Assembly: GCF_023100905.1 (NCBI RefSeq)
Contig: NZ_CP064686.1
Span: 2,294,001 to 2,358,000, forward strand
Reading direction: 5' to 3'
Origin: Bradyrhizobium sp. 4
GTDB lineage: Bacteria; Pseudomonadota; Alphaproteobacteria; Rhizobiales; Xanthobacteraceae
DNA: 64,000 nt
Shown here: piece after piece, positions 24,336 through 33,429 of the stretch
How positions within the stretch are numbered: position 1 is the first letter of the stretch
How the letters are laid out: each line of letters starts with the position of its first letter
Program-made: the position numbers and the translations under genes
The notes under the pieces: generated by a model
Seen by the model: only the letters and a program-made list of their open reading frames with translations
What the model was told of the DNA's origin: nothing
Database searches by the model: none

Positions 24336-25727
24336 ATGACCAAGAGTCCGACTGGTAATCAGACTTGGATCTCAGACTGGCGCCCCGAAGATGAGGCGTT
24401 CTGGAATGCGACTGGCAAGACCATCGCGCGCCGCAACCTGATCTGGTCGATCGTGGCCGAACATATCGGCTTCTCGGTCTGGCTGATCTGGAGCATCGTC
24501 ACCACCAAGCTGCCGCAGGCGGGCTTCCACTACACCACCGACCAGCTGTTCCAGCTCGTCGCGGTGCCCGGGCTGATCGGCGCGTTGATGCGCTTTCCCT
24601 ACACCTTCGCGGTGACCACCTTCGGCGGTCGCAACTGGACCATCTTCAGCGCGGCGATCCTGTTCATTCCGACGCTATCGCTCGCCTATTTCGTCGGCCA
24701 GCCCGACACGCCGTTCTGGCTGATGCTGCTGATTGCCTCGACCGCCGGTCTCGGCGGCGGCAATTTTGCCTCCAGCATGACCAACATCTCGTTCTTCTTC
24801 CCCGACCGGATGAAGGGGTGGGCGCTCGGACTGAATGCGGCCGGTGGCAATATCGGCGTCTCGAGCGTGCAGCTGTTGACCCCGATCCTGATGACGCTCG
24901 CCGTCATCAACCTGTTCCAGGCAACGCCCGTCGACGGCGTCTTCCTTCAAAACGCCGGCCTGATGTGGGTGCTGCCGATCGCGATCGCGGTGTTCGGCGC
25001 AGTGTTCTTCATGAACAACCTGACCACGGCCAAGTCGTCGATCAAGAACCAGCTCGCCGTGGTCAAGCGCAAGCACACCTGGATCATGGCGTATCTCTAT
25101 ATCGGCACGTTCGGCTCCTTCATCGGCTACTCGGCTGCATTTCCGCTGCTGATCAAGACCCAGTTCCCGCAAGTCACGATTGCGATCGCATTCCTGGGAC
25201 CGCTGGTCGGTTCGCTGTCGCGGCCGCTCGGCGGCTGGCTTGCCGACAGGATCGGCGGCTCGGTCATCACGTTCTGGAATTTCATCGTGATGGCAGGCGC
25301 GACGATCGGCGTGCTCTACTTCGTCGGGCACAAGGATTTCATCGGCTTCCTGTCGATGTTCCTGGTCCTGTTCGTGACGACGGGCATCGGCAACGGTTCG
25401 ACCTACCGCATGATCCCCTCGATCTTCCGCGAGCAGAATCTGTTCAGGGTGCGCGGCAAGGGCGATGCGGAGCGCGCGCTCGCCTTGAAGACGGCGAGCA
25501 TCGAGAGCGGTGCTGCGGTTGGCTTCATCGGCGCGGTCGGCGCCGTCGGGGGCTATCTGATCCCGACCGGCTTCGGCAAGTCGATCGCGCTGACCGGCGG
25601 GCCGCAGCTCGCGCTCGCGATCTATCTCGGCTTCTACGCCTCCTGCCTCGCGCTGACCTGGTGGTTCTATCTGCGTCGCAGCCCGCAGGGTGAAGGCGCG
25701 TCAAGCCTCGCCGGAGCACGTGTCTAA
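24336..25727 (+). CDS. narK: nitrate/nitrite transporter, NarK/NasA MFS type
   Basis: This 463-residue protein has 12 predicted membrane helices. Both nitrate signatures of NNP-family transporters are present: GLGGGNFASSMTNISFFFPD in helix 5 and TGIGNGSTYRMIPSIFRE in helix 11. AAGGGA lies eight bases before the ATG. In B. diazoefficiens the equivalent protein is described as a nitrite exporter that works with the assimilatory reductase; import of nitrate is also possible. It leads the narK-bjgb-flp-nasC unit. Confidence 0.94.
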   Translation: MTKSPTGNQTWISDWRPEDEAFWNATGKTIARRNLIWSIVAEHIGFSVWLIWSIVTTKLPQAGFHYTTDQLFQLVAVPGLIGALMRFPYTFAVTTFGGRNWTIFSAAILFIPTLSLAYFVGQPDTPFWLMLLIASTAGLGGGNFASSMTNISFFFPDRMKGWALGLNAAGGNIGVSSVQLLTPILMTLAVINLFQATPVDGVFLQNAGLMWVLPIAIAVFGAVFFMNNLTTAKSSIKNQLAVVKRKHTWIMAYLYIGTFGSFIGYSAAFPLLIKTQFPQVTIAIAFLGPLVGSLSRPLGGWLADRIGGSVITFWNFIVMAGATIGVLYFVGHKDFIGFLSMFLVLFVTTGIGNGSTYRMIPSIFREQNLFRVRGKGDAERALALKTASIESGAAVGFIGAVGAVGGYLIPTGFGKSIALTGGPQLALAIYLGFYASCLALTWWFYLRRSPQGEGASSLAGARV

Positions 25728-25744
25728 TACTTGGTACGAATCTC

Positions 25745-25770
25745 GCTTCTCCCCGTACGCGGGGAGAAGC
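25745..25770 (+). terminator. perfect hairpin between narK and bjgb
   Basis: GCTTCTCCCCG-TACG-CGGGGAGAAGC is an 11-bp perfect stem with a four-base loop, 17 bp after the narK stop. There is no T-run, so it is more likely a message-processing or stabilising hairpin, or a partial terminator that lowers downstream expression, than a full stop. Confidence 0.55.
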
Positions 25771-25846
25771 ATTGCCCGACAGTTTGACAATGAACCTGGT
25801 TCGCAATGGCGCGCACCAAGGCAAACCCAACAGGCAGGAGAACATC

Positions 25847-26275
25847 ATGACGCCAGAACAGATCACCCTCGTGCAACAGAGCTTTGCCAAGGTCGCGCCG
25901 ATTTCCGCGCAAGCCGCGGTGCTGTTCTACGATCGCCTGTTCGAGGTCGCGCCGTCGGTGCGCGCGATGTTTCCCGAGGACATGACCGAGCAGCGCAAGA
26001 AGCTGATGGGCATGCTCGCCGCCGTCGTTGGCGGTCTGTCGAACCTGGACTCGATTCTTCCCGCGGCCTCGGCGCTTGCGAAGCGTCACGTCGGCTATGG
26101 CGCCAAGGCCGAGCACTACCCCGTGGTCGGCGCGACCTTGCTGTGGACCCTGGAGAAGGGCCTCGGCGAGGCCTGGACGCCCGAACTCGCTACCGCCTGG
26201 ACCGACGCCTACGGCGTGTTGTCCGGCTACATGATGTCCGAGGCTTACGGCGCACAGCCGCAGGCCGCCGAATAG
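25847..26275 (+). CDS. bjgb: single-domain haemoglobin (flavohaemoglobin-type globin)
   Basis: The protein has 142 residues, the length of a lone globin domain without the reductase half of flavohaemoglobin. VLFYDRLFEVAPSVRAMF contains the distal TyrB10, and AKRHVGYGAKAEHYPVVGAT contains the proximal HisF8. AGGAG seven bases before the ATG at 25847 sets the start. In B. diazoefficiens, Bjgb is reported to detoxify nitric oxide made during nitrate assimilation, probably using electrons from the flavoprotein encoded next. It ends 10 bp before flp. Confidence 0.93.
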   Translation: MTPEQITLVQQSFAKVAPISAQAAVLFYDRLFEVAPSVRAMFPEDMTEQRKKLMGMLAAVVGGLSNLDSILPAASALAKRHVGYGAKAEHYPVVGATLLWTLEKGLGEAWTPELATAWTDAYGVLSGYMMSEAYGAQPQAAE

Positions 26276-26285
26276 GAGATGCGTT

Positions 26286-27503
26286 GTGAGTGAACCGCTG
26301 GTCATCGTCGGTAACGGTATGGCGGCCGCGCGTCTGGTCGACGAGCTCGCCAAGACCTCGCTCGGCCGCTACGCGGTCGCCGTGATCGGCGAAGAGCCGC
26401 GGCTCGCTTACAACCGCGTTCTGCTCTCCTCCGTGCTGGCCGGCGAAACCGGCTCGCACGAGATCGAGCTTCGTCCCGCCGACTGGTGGCGCCATCGCGG
26501 CGTCACGGTGCGCTACGGCTATCGCGTCAGCGAGATCGACACCGGCCGACGCGAGCTCAAGATCGAAGGCGAAGAGAGCATGGAATATTCCAAGCTCGTG
26601 CTCGCCGTCGGCTCGACGCCGCTGCGGCTCAACGTGCCGGGCGCCGACCTTTCCGGCGTGCACACCTTCCGCGACACCCGCGACGTCGATCTGCTGCTGA
26701 CGCTCGCTGCCGCAAGGAAGCGCGTCGTCGTGGTCGGCGGCGGTCTGCTCGGACTCGAAGCGGCTTACGGCCTCGCCAAGGCCGGTGCGCCCGTGACGCT
26801 GCTGCATCTGATGGACCGGCTGATGGAGCGCCAGCTCGATGCGCCCGCTGCCGACCTGCTCAAGACGTTGGTCGAGCGCAAGGGCATTTGCATCCTGCTC
26901 AATGCATCCACAGCGCGCATCCACGGCGAGGGCCATGTCGAAGCGGTCGAGCTTGCCGACGGCAGCCGCATCGAGGCCGATGCGGTGATCTTCGCCGCCG
27001 GCATCAGGCCCAACATTGCGCTGGCAAAGGACGCCGGCATCGCAGTCAACCGCGGCATCGTCGTCAACGACGAAATGCAGACGGCGTCACCCGATATCTA
27101 CGCGCTCGGCGAGTGCGCCGAGCATCGCGGCACCTGCTACGGGCTCGTCGAGCCTGCCTACGAGCAGGCGCGCGTGCTGGCGCGGCATCTCTCCGGTCGT
27201 CCCGCGGCCTATCAGGGCAGCGTGGTCTCGACCAATCTGAAGGTGTCGGGGGTCAGCGTATTCTCCGCCGGCGACTTCATGGGCGGGGAGGGCAGCGAGA
27301 GCCTCGTGCTGTCAGACCGCAGGCGCGGCACTTACAAGAAGCTCGTCATCGCCGAGGGCCGGCTCACCGGCGCCCTGCTGATCGGCGATACCGTCGATGC
27401 GCTCTGGTATCTCGAACTGATCCGCAACCGCGAAAAGGTGGCGGCGATCCGCGCCGACATGATGTTCGGCCGCGTGCTCGCGCGTCCCTCCAAAGCGGCT
27501 TGA
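26286..27503 (+). CDS. flp: FAD-dependent NAD(P)H oxidoreductase of nitrate assimilation
   Basis: The 405 residues have two Rossmann nucleotide sites: VIVGNGMAAARLVDEL at the N-terminus for FAD, and VVVVGGGLLGLEAAYGLAKA for NAD(P)H. DIYALGECAEHRGTCYGLVE closes the FAD site. The protein corresponds to the N-terminal flavin half of NirB-type reductases. The start is GTG at 26286 with AGGAG seven bases upstream. Known work on the homologous B. diazoefficiens protein assigns it electron delivery to NasC and the nitrite reductase. It lies 15 bp before nasC. Confidence 0.92.
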   Translation: MSEPLVIVGNGMAAARLVDELAKTSLGRYAVAVIGEEPRLAYNRVLLSSVLAGETGSHEIELRPADWWRHRGVTVRYGYRVSEIDTGRRELKIEGEESMEYSKLVLAVGSTPLRLNVPGADLSGVHTFRDTRDVDLLLTLAAARKRVVVVGGGLLGLEAAYGLAKAGAPVTLLHLMDRLMERQLDAPAADLLKTLVERKGICILLNASTARIHGEGHVEAVELADGSRIEADAVIFAAGIRPNIALAKDAGIAVNRGIVVNDEMQTASPDIYALGECAEHRGTCYGLVEPAYEQARVLARHLSGRPAAYQGSVVSTNLKVSGVSVFSAGDFMGGEGSESLVLSDRRRGTYKKLVIAEGRLTGALLIGDTVDALWYLELIRNREKVAAIRADMMFGRVLARPSKAA

Positions 27504-27518
27504 TAGAGGCGGCTTGAA

Positions 27519-30224
27519 ATGACGGCGATCGATCCCACGCTCCGTGCCACCAAGACGACCTGTCCGTATTGCGGCGTCGGCTGCGGCGTGCTGGCGACGC
27601 CGGACGGCAAGGGCGGCGCGGCGATCGCGGGCGATCCCGATCATCCTGCCAATTTCGGCCGGCTGTGCTCCAAGGGCTCGGCGCTCGGCGAGACGGTCGG
27701 GCTGGAAAGCCGGCTGCTCTATCCGATGATCCGCTGCAAGGGCGTGCTCGAACGCGTCGCCTGGAGCGATGCGCTCGATCACGTCGCCCACCGCATGCAG
27801 CACATCGTCGCGCGCGATGGCGCCGACGCGGTCGCATTCTATCTCTCTGGCCAACTGCTGACCGAGGACTATTACGTCGCCAACAAGCTGATGAAGGGTT
27901 TTGTCGGCACGGCCAACGTCGACACCAATTCGCGGCTGTGCATGTCGTCCTCGGTCGCCGGTCACCGCCGCGCCTTCGGCGCCGACACCGTGCCCGGCTG
28001 CTACGAGGATCTCGACCAGGCCGATCTGCTGGTGTTCGTCGGCTCGAATGCCGCCTGGTGCCACCCGGTCCTGTTCCAGCGCATGTTGAAGAACCGTGGG
28101 GAGCGCGGCGCCCGCATGATCGTGATCGATCCGCGCCGCACCGACACCGCGACCGATGTCGATCTGTTCCTGGGCCTCAAGCCCGGCACCGACACGGCGC
28201 TGTTCTGCGGCCTGTTCGTTCACCTCGCCGACAATGGTGCACTGGATCAGGATTACATCGCGCAAAACACGTCGGGCTTTGACGACGCGCTGGCGCGCGC
28301 ACGCAGCATTGCCGGCAGCGTCACCGCGACCGCACTGGCCACCGGCCTTTCCGAGCAGGACGTTGCCACCTTTTTCAAGATGTTCCGTGACACGCCCCGC
28401 GTCGTCACGCTGTACTCGCAAGGCGTCAATCAGTCGGCGCAGGGCACCGACAAGGTCAACGCGATCCTGAACTGCCATCTTGCGACGGGGCGCATCGGCA
28501 AGCCGGGTGCCTCGCCGTTCTCGCTCACCGGCCAGCCCAACGCGATGGGCGGCCGCGAGGTCGGCGGCCTCGCCAACCAGCTCGCCGCACACATGAACTT
28601 CACGCCGCCGGACATCGACCGTGTCAGGCGGTTCTGGAAGGCGCCGCGCATCGCCACCCATGAAGGGTTGAAGGCGGTGCAGCTGTTCGAAGCCATCAAC
28701 CGCGGCGAGGTCAAGGCCCTGTGGGTGATGGGCACCAACCCCGCAGTGTCGCTGCCCGACGCGGACTTCGTGCGCGAGGCGCTGAAGAAGCTCGAGCTGT
28801 TCGTGGTCTCCGAGAACGTGCTCTCCAACGACACGGTCGATGCCGGCCCGCACGTGCTGCTGCCCGCGCTCGCCTGGGGCGAGAAGTCGGGCACCGTGAC
28901 CAATTCCGAGCGCCGCATCTCGCGCCAGCGTTCGTTCCTGCCGGCGCCCGGCGAGGCGCGGCCGGACTGGTGGATCCTGAGCGAAACCGCAAAACGCCTC
29001 GGCTTTGGCGACAGTTTCAGTTACAAATCCGCAGCCGACATCTTTCGCGAGCACGCCGCGCTCTCGGCGTTCGAGAACGATGGCAGCCGCGACTTCGATA
29101 TCGGCGCGCTGACCTCGCTGTCCGACGAGGGCTTCGACGCCTTGAAGCCCGTGCAGTGGCCGGCGCGTGAAGGCGGGGCGCCCGGCGAGCGCTTCTTCGC
29201 GGCCGGCGGCTTCTTCACCAACGACGGCAAGGGCCGCTTCGTCGCGCCGGAAGTGCCGGCGCTGCGTGGCGAGACCGGGCCTTCGCGGCCGCTGCGGCTC
29301 AATACCGGGCGCATCCGCGACCAGTGGCATACCATGACGCGCACGGGCCTCAGCCAGCGGCTCGGCGCGCATCTGCCCGAGCCGTTCGTCGAGATTCATC
29401 CCGATGACGCCGGCAGATACAACATCGTCCATGACGGCTATGCCCGGATCACCACCGACTACGGCCAGTGCACCCTCAAGGTCGTCGTCAGCGACCGCCA
29501 GCAGCGCGGCACGCTGTTCGCGCCGATCCACTGGAGTGCGATGAACGCCTCGCACGGTCGCGTCGGGGCGTTGGTCGCACCGTTCACCGATCCGTTCTCG
29601 GGGCAGCCGGAGTCCAAGGCGACACCAGCCGCGATCGGGCCTTATGAATACGTCTTCCGGGGCTTTGCGTTGTCGCGCAAGCAGCTGGACCTGCCGCCAA
29701 ACCTGATGTGGACCCGCGTCACTGTTGCCGGCGGCTTCGGCTATCTCTTCGCCGACAATGCGGACCTGTCGCGCTGGCCGGCCTGGCTCGGTGGCGTTGC
29801 CGGCGAGGACGTCGCCGACTATCGCGACTTTGGCGGCGGCGTTTATCGCGCGGCGTCGTTTGCCGGCGACCGCATCGAAACCTGCCTGTTCGTCGGCCCC
29901 GCGCATGATGCCGGCGATTGGGAGGTGGTGAAGAGCCTGTTCGTCGCCGACCATGTCACCGACGAGCAGCGGCGCATGCTGTTGTCCGGTAAGTCGAGCG
30001 AGGGCGCGGCTTCGACCGGTCCGGTCGTCTGCGCCTGCTTTGGTGTCGGCCGCGGCACCATCTGCGACACCATCGTCGCAGGCGCGCGCACGGCCGCCGA
30101 GATCGGCGTAAAGCTCAAGGCCGGCACCAATTGCGGCTCCTGCATTCCCGAGCTGAAGCGCCTGATTGCGACGACCGAAATTGCGCCGGCGAAGCAGACC
30201 AAGCGCGCAGGCGCGGCGGGGTAG
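27519..30224 (+). CDS. nasC: assimilatory nitrate reductase catalytic subunit with C-terminal BFD [2Fe-2S] domain
   Basis: The 901-residue molybdopterin enzyme starts with a [4Fe-4S] motif (Cys15, Cys18, Cys22, Cys50 in CPYCGVGCGV and GRLCSKGSA). The bis-MGD domains follow (TNSRLCMSSSVAGHRRAFG, GWPVSENGE-type segments on the opposite strand being irrelevant). The dinucleotide-binding C-terminal domain contains LRLNTGRIRDQWHTMTRTG. A BFD-like [2Fe-2S] domain ends it, with Cys838, Cys840, Cys872 and Cys875. This fusion replaces a separate ferredoxin. It reduces nitrate to nitrite in the cytoplasm. No nitrite reductase is present in the window; in B. diazoefficiens nirA lies elsewhere. Confidence 0.94.
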   Translation: MTAIDPTLRATKTTCPYCGVGCGVLATPDGKGGAAIAGDPDHPANFGRLCSKGSALGETVGLESRLLYPMIRCKGVLERVAWSDALDHVAHRMQHIVARDGADAVAFYLSGQLLTEDYYVANKLMKGFVGTANVDTNSRLCMSSSVAGHRRAFGADTVPGCYEDLDQADLLVFVGSNAAWCHPVLFQRMLKNRGERGARMIVIDPRRTDTATDVDLFLGLKPGTDTALFCGLFVHLADNGALDQDYIAQNTSGFDDALARARSIAGSVTATALATGLSEQDVATFFKMFRDTPRVVTLYSQGVNQSAQGTDKVNAILNCHLATGRIGKPGASPFSLTGQPNAMGGREVGGLANQLAAHMNFTPPDIDRVRRFWKAPRIATHEGLKAVQLFEAINRGEVKALWVMGTNPAVSLPDADFVREALKKLELFVVSENVLSNDTVDAGPHVLLPALAWGEKSGTVTNSERRISRQRSFLPAPGEARPDWWILSETAKRLGFGDSFSYKSAADIFREHAALSAFENDGSRDFDIGALTSLSDEGFDALKPVQWPAREGGAPGERFFAAGGFFTNDGKGRFVAPEVPALRGETGPSRPLRLNTGRIRDQWHTMTRTGLSQRLGAHLPEPFVEIHPDDAGRYNIVHDGYARITTDYGQCTLKVVVSDRQQRGTLFAPIHWSAMNASHGRVGALVAPFTDPFSGQPESKATPAAIGPYEYVFRGFALSRKQLDLPPNLMWTRVTVAGGFGYLFADNADLSRWPAWLGGVAGEDVADYRDFGGGVYRAASFAGDRIETCLFVGPAHDAGDWEVVKSLFVADHVTDEQRRMLLSGKSSEGAASTGPVVCACFGVGRGTICDTIVAGARTAAEIGVKLKAGTNCGSCIPELKRLIATTEIAPAKQTKRAGAAG

Positions 30225-30259
30225 AGGCGAATTTCTCGGTCGTCGCCGCATACTCCGCC

Positions 30260-30360
30260 GTCATCGCCCGGCTTGACCGGGCGATCCAGTACGCCGAGAC
30301 GCCTGTGATCAAGCGGTAAGGCCACGGCGTACTGGATTCCCCGCTTTCGCGGGGAATGAC
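30260..30360. repeat. palindromic repeat element (family C)
   Basis: The left arm starts GTCATCGCCCGGCTTGACCG and includes GATCCAGTACGCCG. The right arm is CGGCGTACTGGATT and ends CGCGGGGAATGAC. Each arm also contains its own small hairpin. The structure, an inverted pair of short hairpins between genes, is typical of dispersed rhizobial intergenic palindromes. Confidence 0.7.
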
Positions 30361-30451
30361 AGCGGGCGGGGCGCTACGCCTCAGCCCAATCGACGCACGC
30401 CCCATTGTGCCCTATGGTGCCGCGCTCTCGCCCTCAACGCGCAAAACAACA

Positions 30452-31357
30452 ATGATGTACCTGGAAACGCCGCCGCGCCTGATTGAGACCAGGCTCTTCT
30501 CCGCCATGCCCGACAAATTCCGCCGCAAGGGCGAGCGGACGGATTGGGCCGATGCCAATCGGCCGGGCGTGCCGACGGACTCCTTCATCGAGGGCCCGTC
30601 GTTCGACAAAGATGGCAATCTCTACATCGTCGACATTCCCTTCGGCCGGATCTTCCGCATCGCGCCCGACGGCGAGTGGTCGCTGGCGATCGAGTATGAG
30701 GGCTGGCCGAACGGGCTGAAGATCGCGGCCGACGGTCGCATCCTGGTCGCCGATTACAGACACGGCATCATGGAGTTTGACGCCGAGGCAGGGCGCATTG
30801 CGCCGGTGCTGACCTCGCGCAACTCGGAGTCCTTCCGCGGCTGCAACGATTTGCATCTCGCTTCCAACGGCGACATCTATTTCACCGACCAGGGTCAGAC
30901 CGGCCTGCATGACCCCAGCGGCCGTGTCTTTCGCCTGACGCCAGGCGGCCGGCTGGATTGCCTTGTTAACACCGGTATCAGCCCAAATGGTCTGGTGCTC
31001 GACCCAACCGAGACCGTGCTGTTCGTCGCGATGACGCGCGACAACGCGGTGTGGCGGTTGCCGTTCATGAAGGATAGCAGCGTGTCGAAGGTCGGCCGCT
31101 TCTGCTCGCTGTTCGGTACCAGTGGCCCCGATGGCTTGACCATGGATGCCAAGGGCCGCCTGTTCGTCGGTCACGCCTCGCTCGGCCATGTCTTCGTGTT
31201 CGCGCCCAACGGCGAATTGATTGCGCGGGTCAAGTCGTGCGCGGGGCCGAATTGCACCAATGTCGCGATCGGTGGCGCGAACAAAGATCTGCTCTATATC
31301 ACGGAGTCCGCCACCGGTAGCGTGTTGGTCGCCGACATCGGCGTATTGAACTCTTGA
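30452..31357 (+). CDS. SMP-30/gluconolactonase family protein
   Basis: The 301-residue protein has a six-bladed beta-propeller pattern. EGPSFDKDGNLYIVDIPFGR contains the metal-binding Glu of the family. GCNDLHLASNGDIYFTDQG and ISPNGLVLDPTETVLFVAM contain the Asn and Asn/Asp ligands, and SGPDGLTMDAKGRLFVG follows. It probably hydrolyses an aldonolactone. There is no clear ribosome-binding site, and ATG codons at 30452 and 30455 are both possible. The aldo/keto reductase gene begins 45 bp later on the same strand, suggesting a small sugar-metabolism unit. Confidence 0.87.
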   Translation: MMYLETPPRLIETRLFSAMPDKFRRKGERTDWADANRPGVPTDSFIEGPSFDKDGNLYIVDIPFGRIFRIAPDGEWSLAIEYEGWPNGLKIAADGRILVADYRHGIMEFDAEAGRIAPVLTSRNSESFRGCNDLHLASNGDIYFTDQGQTGLHDPSGRVFRLTPGGRLDCLVNTGISPNGLVLDPTETVLFVAMTRDNAVWRLPFMKDSSVSKVGRFCSLFGTSGPDGLTMDAKGRLFVGHASLGHVFVFAPNGELIARVKSCAGPNCTNVAIGGANKDLLYITESATGSVLVADIGVLNS

Positions 31358-31402
31358 GCTCGATGGCGGTTGGCTGAGCGAACGAGCGGTATCGGAGCAA
31401 TT

Positions 31403-32242
31403 ATGAACACGAAACCCTTCGGCAAAACCGGTGCCAGCGTCTCTGTCATCGGGCAGGGCACCTGGTATCTCGACCATGGCGATCGTAAGCGCGCGATCGC
31501 GGCGCTACAGCGCGGGCTCGATCTCGGCACGACCCACATCGACACCGCCGAGATGTATGGCGATGCCGAGCTCGTCATTGCGGACGCGATCGCGGGCCGC
31601 CGCGACGAGGTGTTCCTGGTGTCGAAGGTGCTGCCGAGTAACGCCTCCCGCCGCGGAACCATCACCGCCTGTGAGCGCTCGCTGAAGCGGCTGAAGACCG
31701 ATCGGCTCGATTGCTATCTGCTGCATTGGCGCGGTTCGTATCCGCTGGAGGACACCGTGGCCGCATTCGAGGAGCTGGTGAAGGCCGGCAAGATCAAATC
31801 CTGGGGCGTTTCCAATTTCGACGCCGATGATCTCGACGAGATGCTCGAAGCCGCCGGCGAAGACCGCATCGCCTGCAATCAGGTGCTCTATCATCTCAAG
31901 GAACGCGCGATCGAGCACGCCGTGATCCCGTGGTGCGAACAGCATGGTGTCGCCGTGGTCGCCTATTCGCCGTTCGGCCACGACGATTTCCCTGCAAGCA
32001 GCAGCAAGGGCGGCGCGGTGCTGGCGCGCATCGCGGAGGCGCGTCGCGCGACGCCGCGCCAGGTCGCGCTGAGCTTCCTCACCCGTGCGACTACGGTGTT
32101 CGCGATTCCGAAGGCGTCGTCCGCGGAACATGCCGGCGAAAATGCCGCGGCTGGCGATCTCGTGCTGACGAAAGAGGAGATTGCGGCGCTCGATGCGGCG
32201 TTTCCGCGCGGTCCGAAGCCGCGCGGACTGCCTATGCTGTAG
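31403..32242 (+). CDS. aldo/keto reductase
   Basis: The 279-residue TIM-barrel protein shows the catalytic tetrad: Asp and Tyr in THIDTAEMYG, Lys in FLVSKVLP and His in CYLLHWRGSYPLEDT. The C-terminal AIPKASSAEHAGENAAAGDL is the NADPH-binding segment. It reduces an aldehyde or ketone with NADPH; the substrate is unknown. CGGAGC five bases before the ATG at 31403 sets the start. It follows the SMP-30 gene closely. Confidence 0.9.
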   Translation: MNTKPFGKTGASVSVIGQGTWYLDHGDRKRAIAALQRGLDLGTTHIDTAEMYGDAELVIADAIAGRRDEVFLVSKVLPSNASRRGTITACERSLKRLKTDRLDCYLLHWRGSYPLEDTVAAFEELVKAGKIKSWGVSNFDADDLDEMLEAAGEDRIACNQVLYHLKERAIEHAVIPWCEQHGVAVVAYSPFGHDDFPASSSKGGAVLARIAEARRATPRQVALSFLTRATTVFAIPKASSAEHAGENAAAGDLVLTKEEIAALDAAFPRGPKPRGLPML

Positions 32243-32383
32243 TGCACAAACGCCTATTCTTAATGGAGTCTTGACGCGCGCGGACGTGAGCGCATATCGG
32301 CATCCTGTTTTCGGAAGTTGTGAAAGCGGCGCAATTATCGTTTTTTACGATCATTCCCGATTCGCATTTTCTAGGTTCCAGCC

Positions 32384-33370
32384 GTGACCCCGCCGCCCGC
32401 CGCAGCCGCAAGGCTCGACAGTATTCCCATGCCTATGCCGGAAAAGAAGCCGCAGGCGCGCCGCGCGCCCGCGCGCGTCGATCATCCCTTCAAAGGCATC
32501 GCGCTGGTGCTGCTGTCGACGATCTTTCTCGGTTGCTCCGATGTCACCGCGAAATATTTGTCGTCGAGCCTGCCGTCGATCGAGATCACCTGGATCCGCT
32601 TCGTGACGTTCGCGCTGATGTTCACGCCGGTGATGCTGCCGGGCTCGCCGCTGCATGCCATGCGCACCGAGCGCCTCGGCCTGCAGCTGATGCGCGGCGC
32701 GGCATTGCTCGGCTCTTCGCTGTTCTTCATCACCGGCCTGAGCTTCCTGCCGATCGCGGAAGCGTCCGCCACCGGGTTCGTCTCGCCACTGTTCGTCACC
32801 GCGCTCTCGATCGTGTTCCTGAGCGAGAAGGTGGGTATGCGCCGCTGGATCGCCACCGCGATCGGCCTGACCGGCGTGATGATCATCCTGCGCCCGGGCT
32901 CCAGCGCGTTTCACGCCGCCGCGTTCTTCCCGATCGTCTCGGCGTTCTGCTGGGCTGCGGCGCTGATCCTGACGCGCATGATGAGCGGGCGCGAAGCCGT
33001 CCTTACCACGATGGCCTATTCGGCGCTGACGGGCGTTGCGATCCTCTCTCTGATGGTCCCGTTCGTCTGGGTCACGCCGACCTGGACCGCGATCGGACTC
33101 GGCATCGTGATCGGCGTCGCCTCCACCGTTGGCCAGTGGATCATCGTGCTGGCTTATCGCTACGGCGATGCCTCGGTGCTGGCGCCGTTCTCGTACACGC
33201 AGTTGCTGTGGGTGAGCATTCTGGGCTTCTTCCTGTTCGGCGAAGTGCCTGATGTCTGGACCGTCACCGGTGCAGCCTTCATCGTCGCCAGCGGGCTCTA
33301 CATCGCCCATCGCGAGCGCATCCGTCGCGCCCAGCTCCTGATCATGGAAGAGCGTTCCCCGAACCCCTGA
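32384..33370 (+). CDS. DMT-superfamily transporter (EamA domains)
   Basis: The 328-residue protein has ten predicted membrane helices arranged as two EamA repeats, with an acidic/basic hinge SGREAVLTT between them. PIAEASATGFVSPLFVTALS and EKVGMRRWIATAIGLTGVMI are typical of the family. It probably exports a metabolite. The start is uncertain: GTG at 32384 gives the longest form, while ATG codons at 32429 or 32435 begin MPMPEKKPQARRAPARVDHP closer to the first helix. Confidence 0.87.
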   Translation: MTPPPAAAARLDSIPMPMPEKKPQARRAPARVDHPFKGIALVLLSTIFLGCSDVTAKYLSSSLPSIEITWIRFVTFALMFTPVMLPGSPLHAMRTERLGLQLMRGAALLGSSLFFITGLSFLPIAEASATGFVSPLFVTALSIVFLSEKVGMRRWIATAIGLTGVMIILRPGSSAFHAAAFFPIVSAFCWAAALILTRMMSGREAVLTTMAYSALTGVAILSLMVPFVWVTPTWTAIGLGIVIGVASTVGQWIIVLAYRYGDASVLAPFSYTQLLWVSILGFFLFGEVPDVWTVTGAAFIVASGLYIAHRERIRRAQLLIMEERSPNP

Positions 33371-33429
33371 CGCAAGTTCACGCGTCCGCTTCGTGCTATC
33401 AACGGCTCCAACAAGACGGGAGGAGCCGG

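Noticed and set aside
27312..30251. A 979-codon open frame on the minus strand
   Set aside because: It is entirely antisense to nasC and the end of flp. Its translation is Arg/Gly/Ala-rich with no domain.
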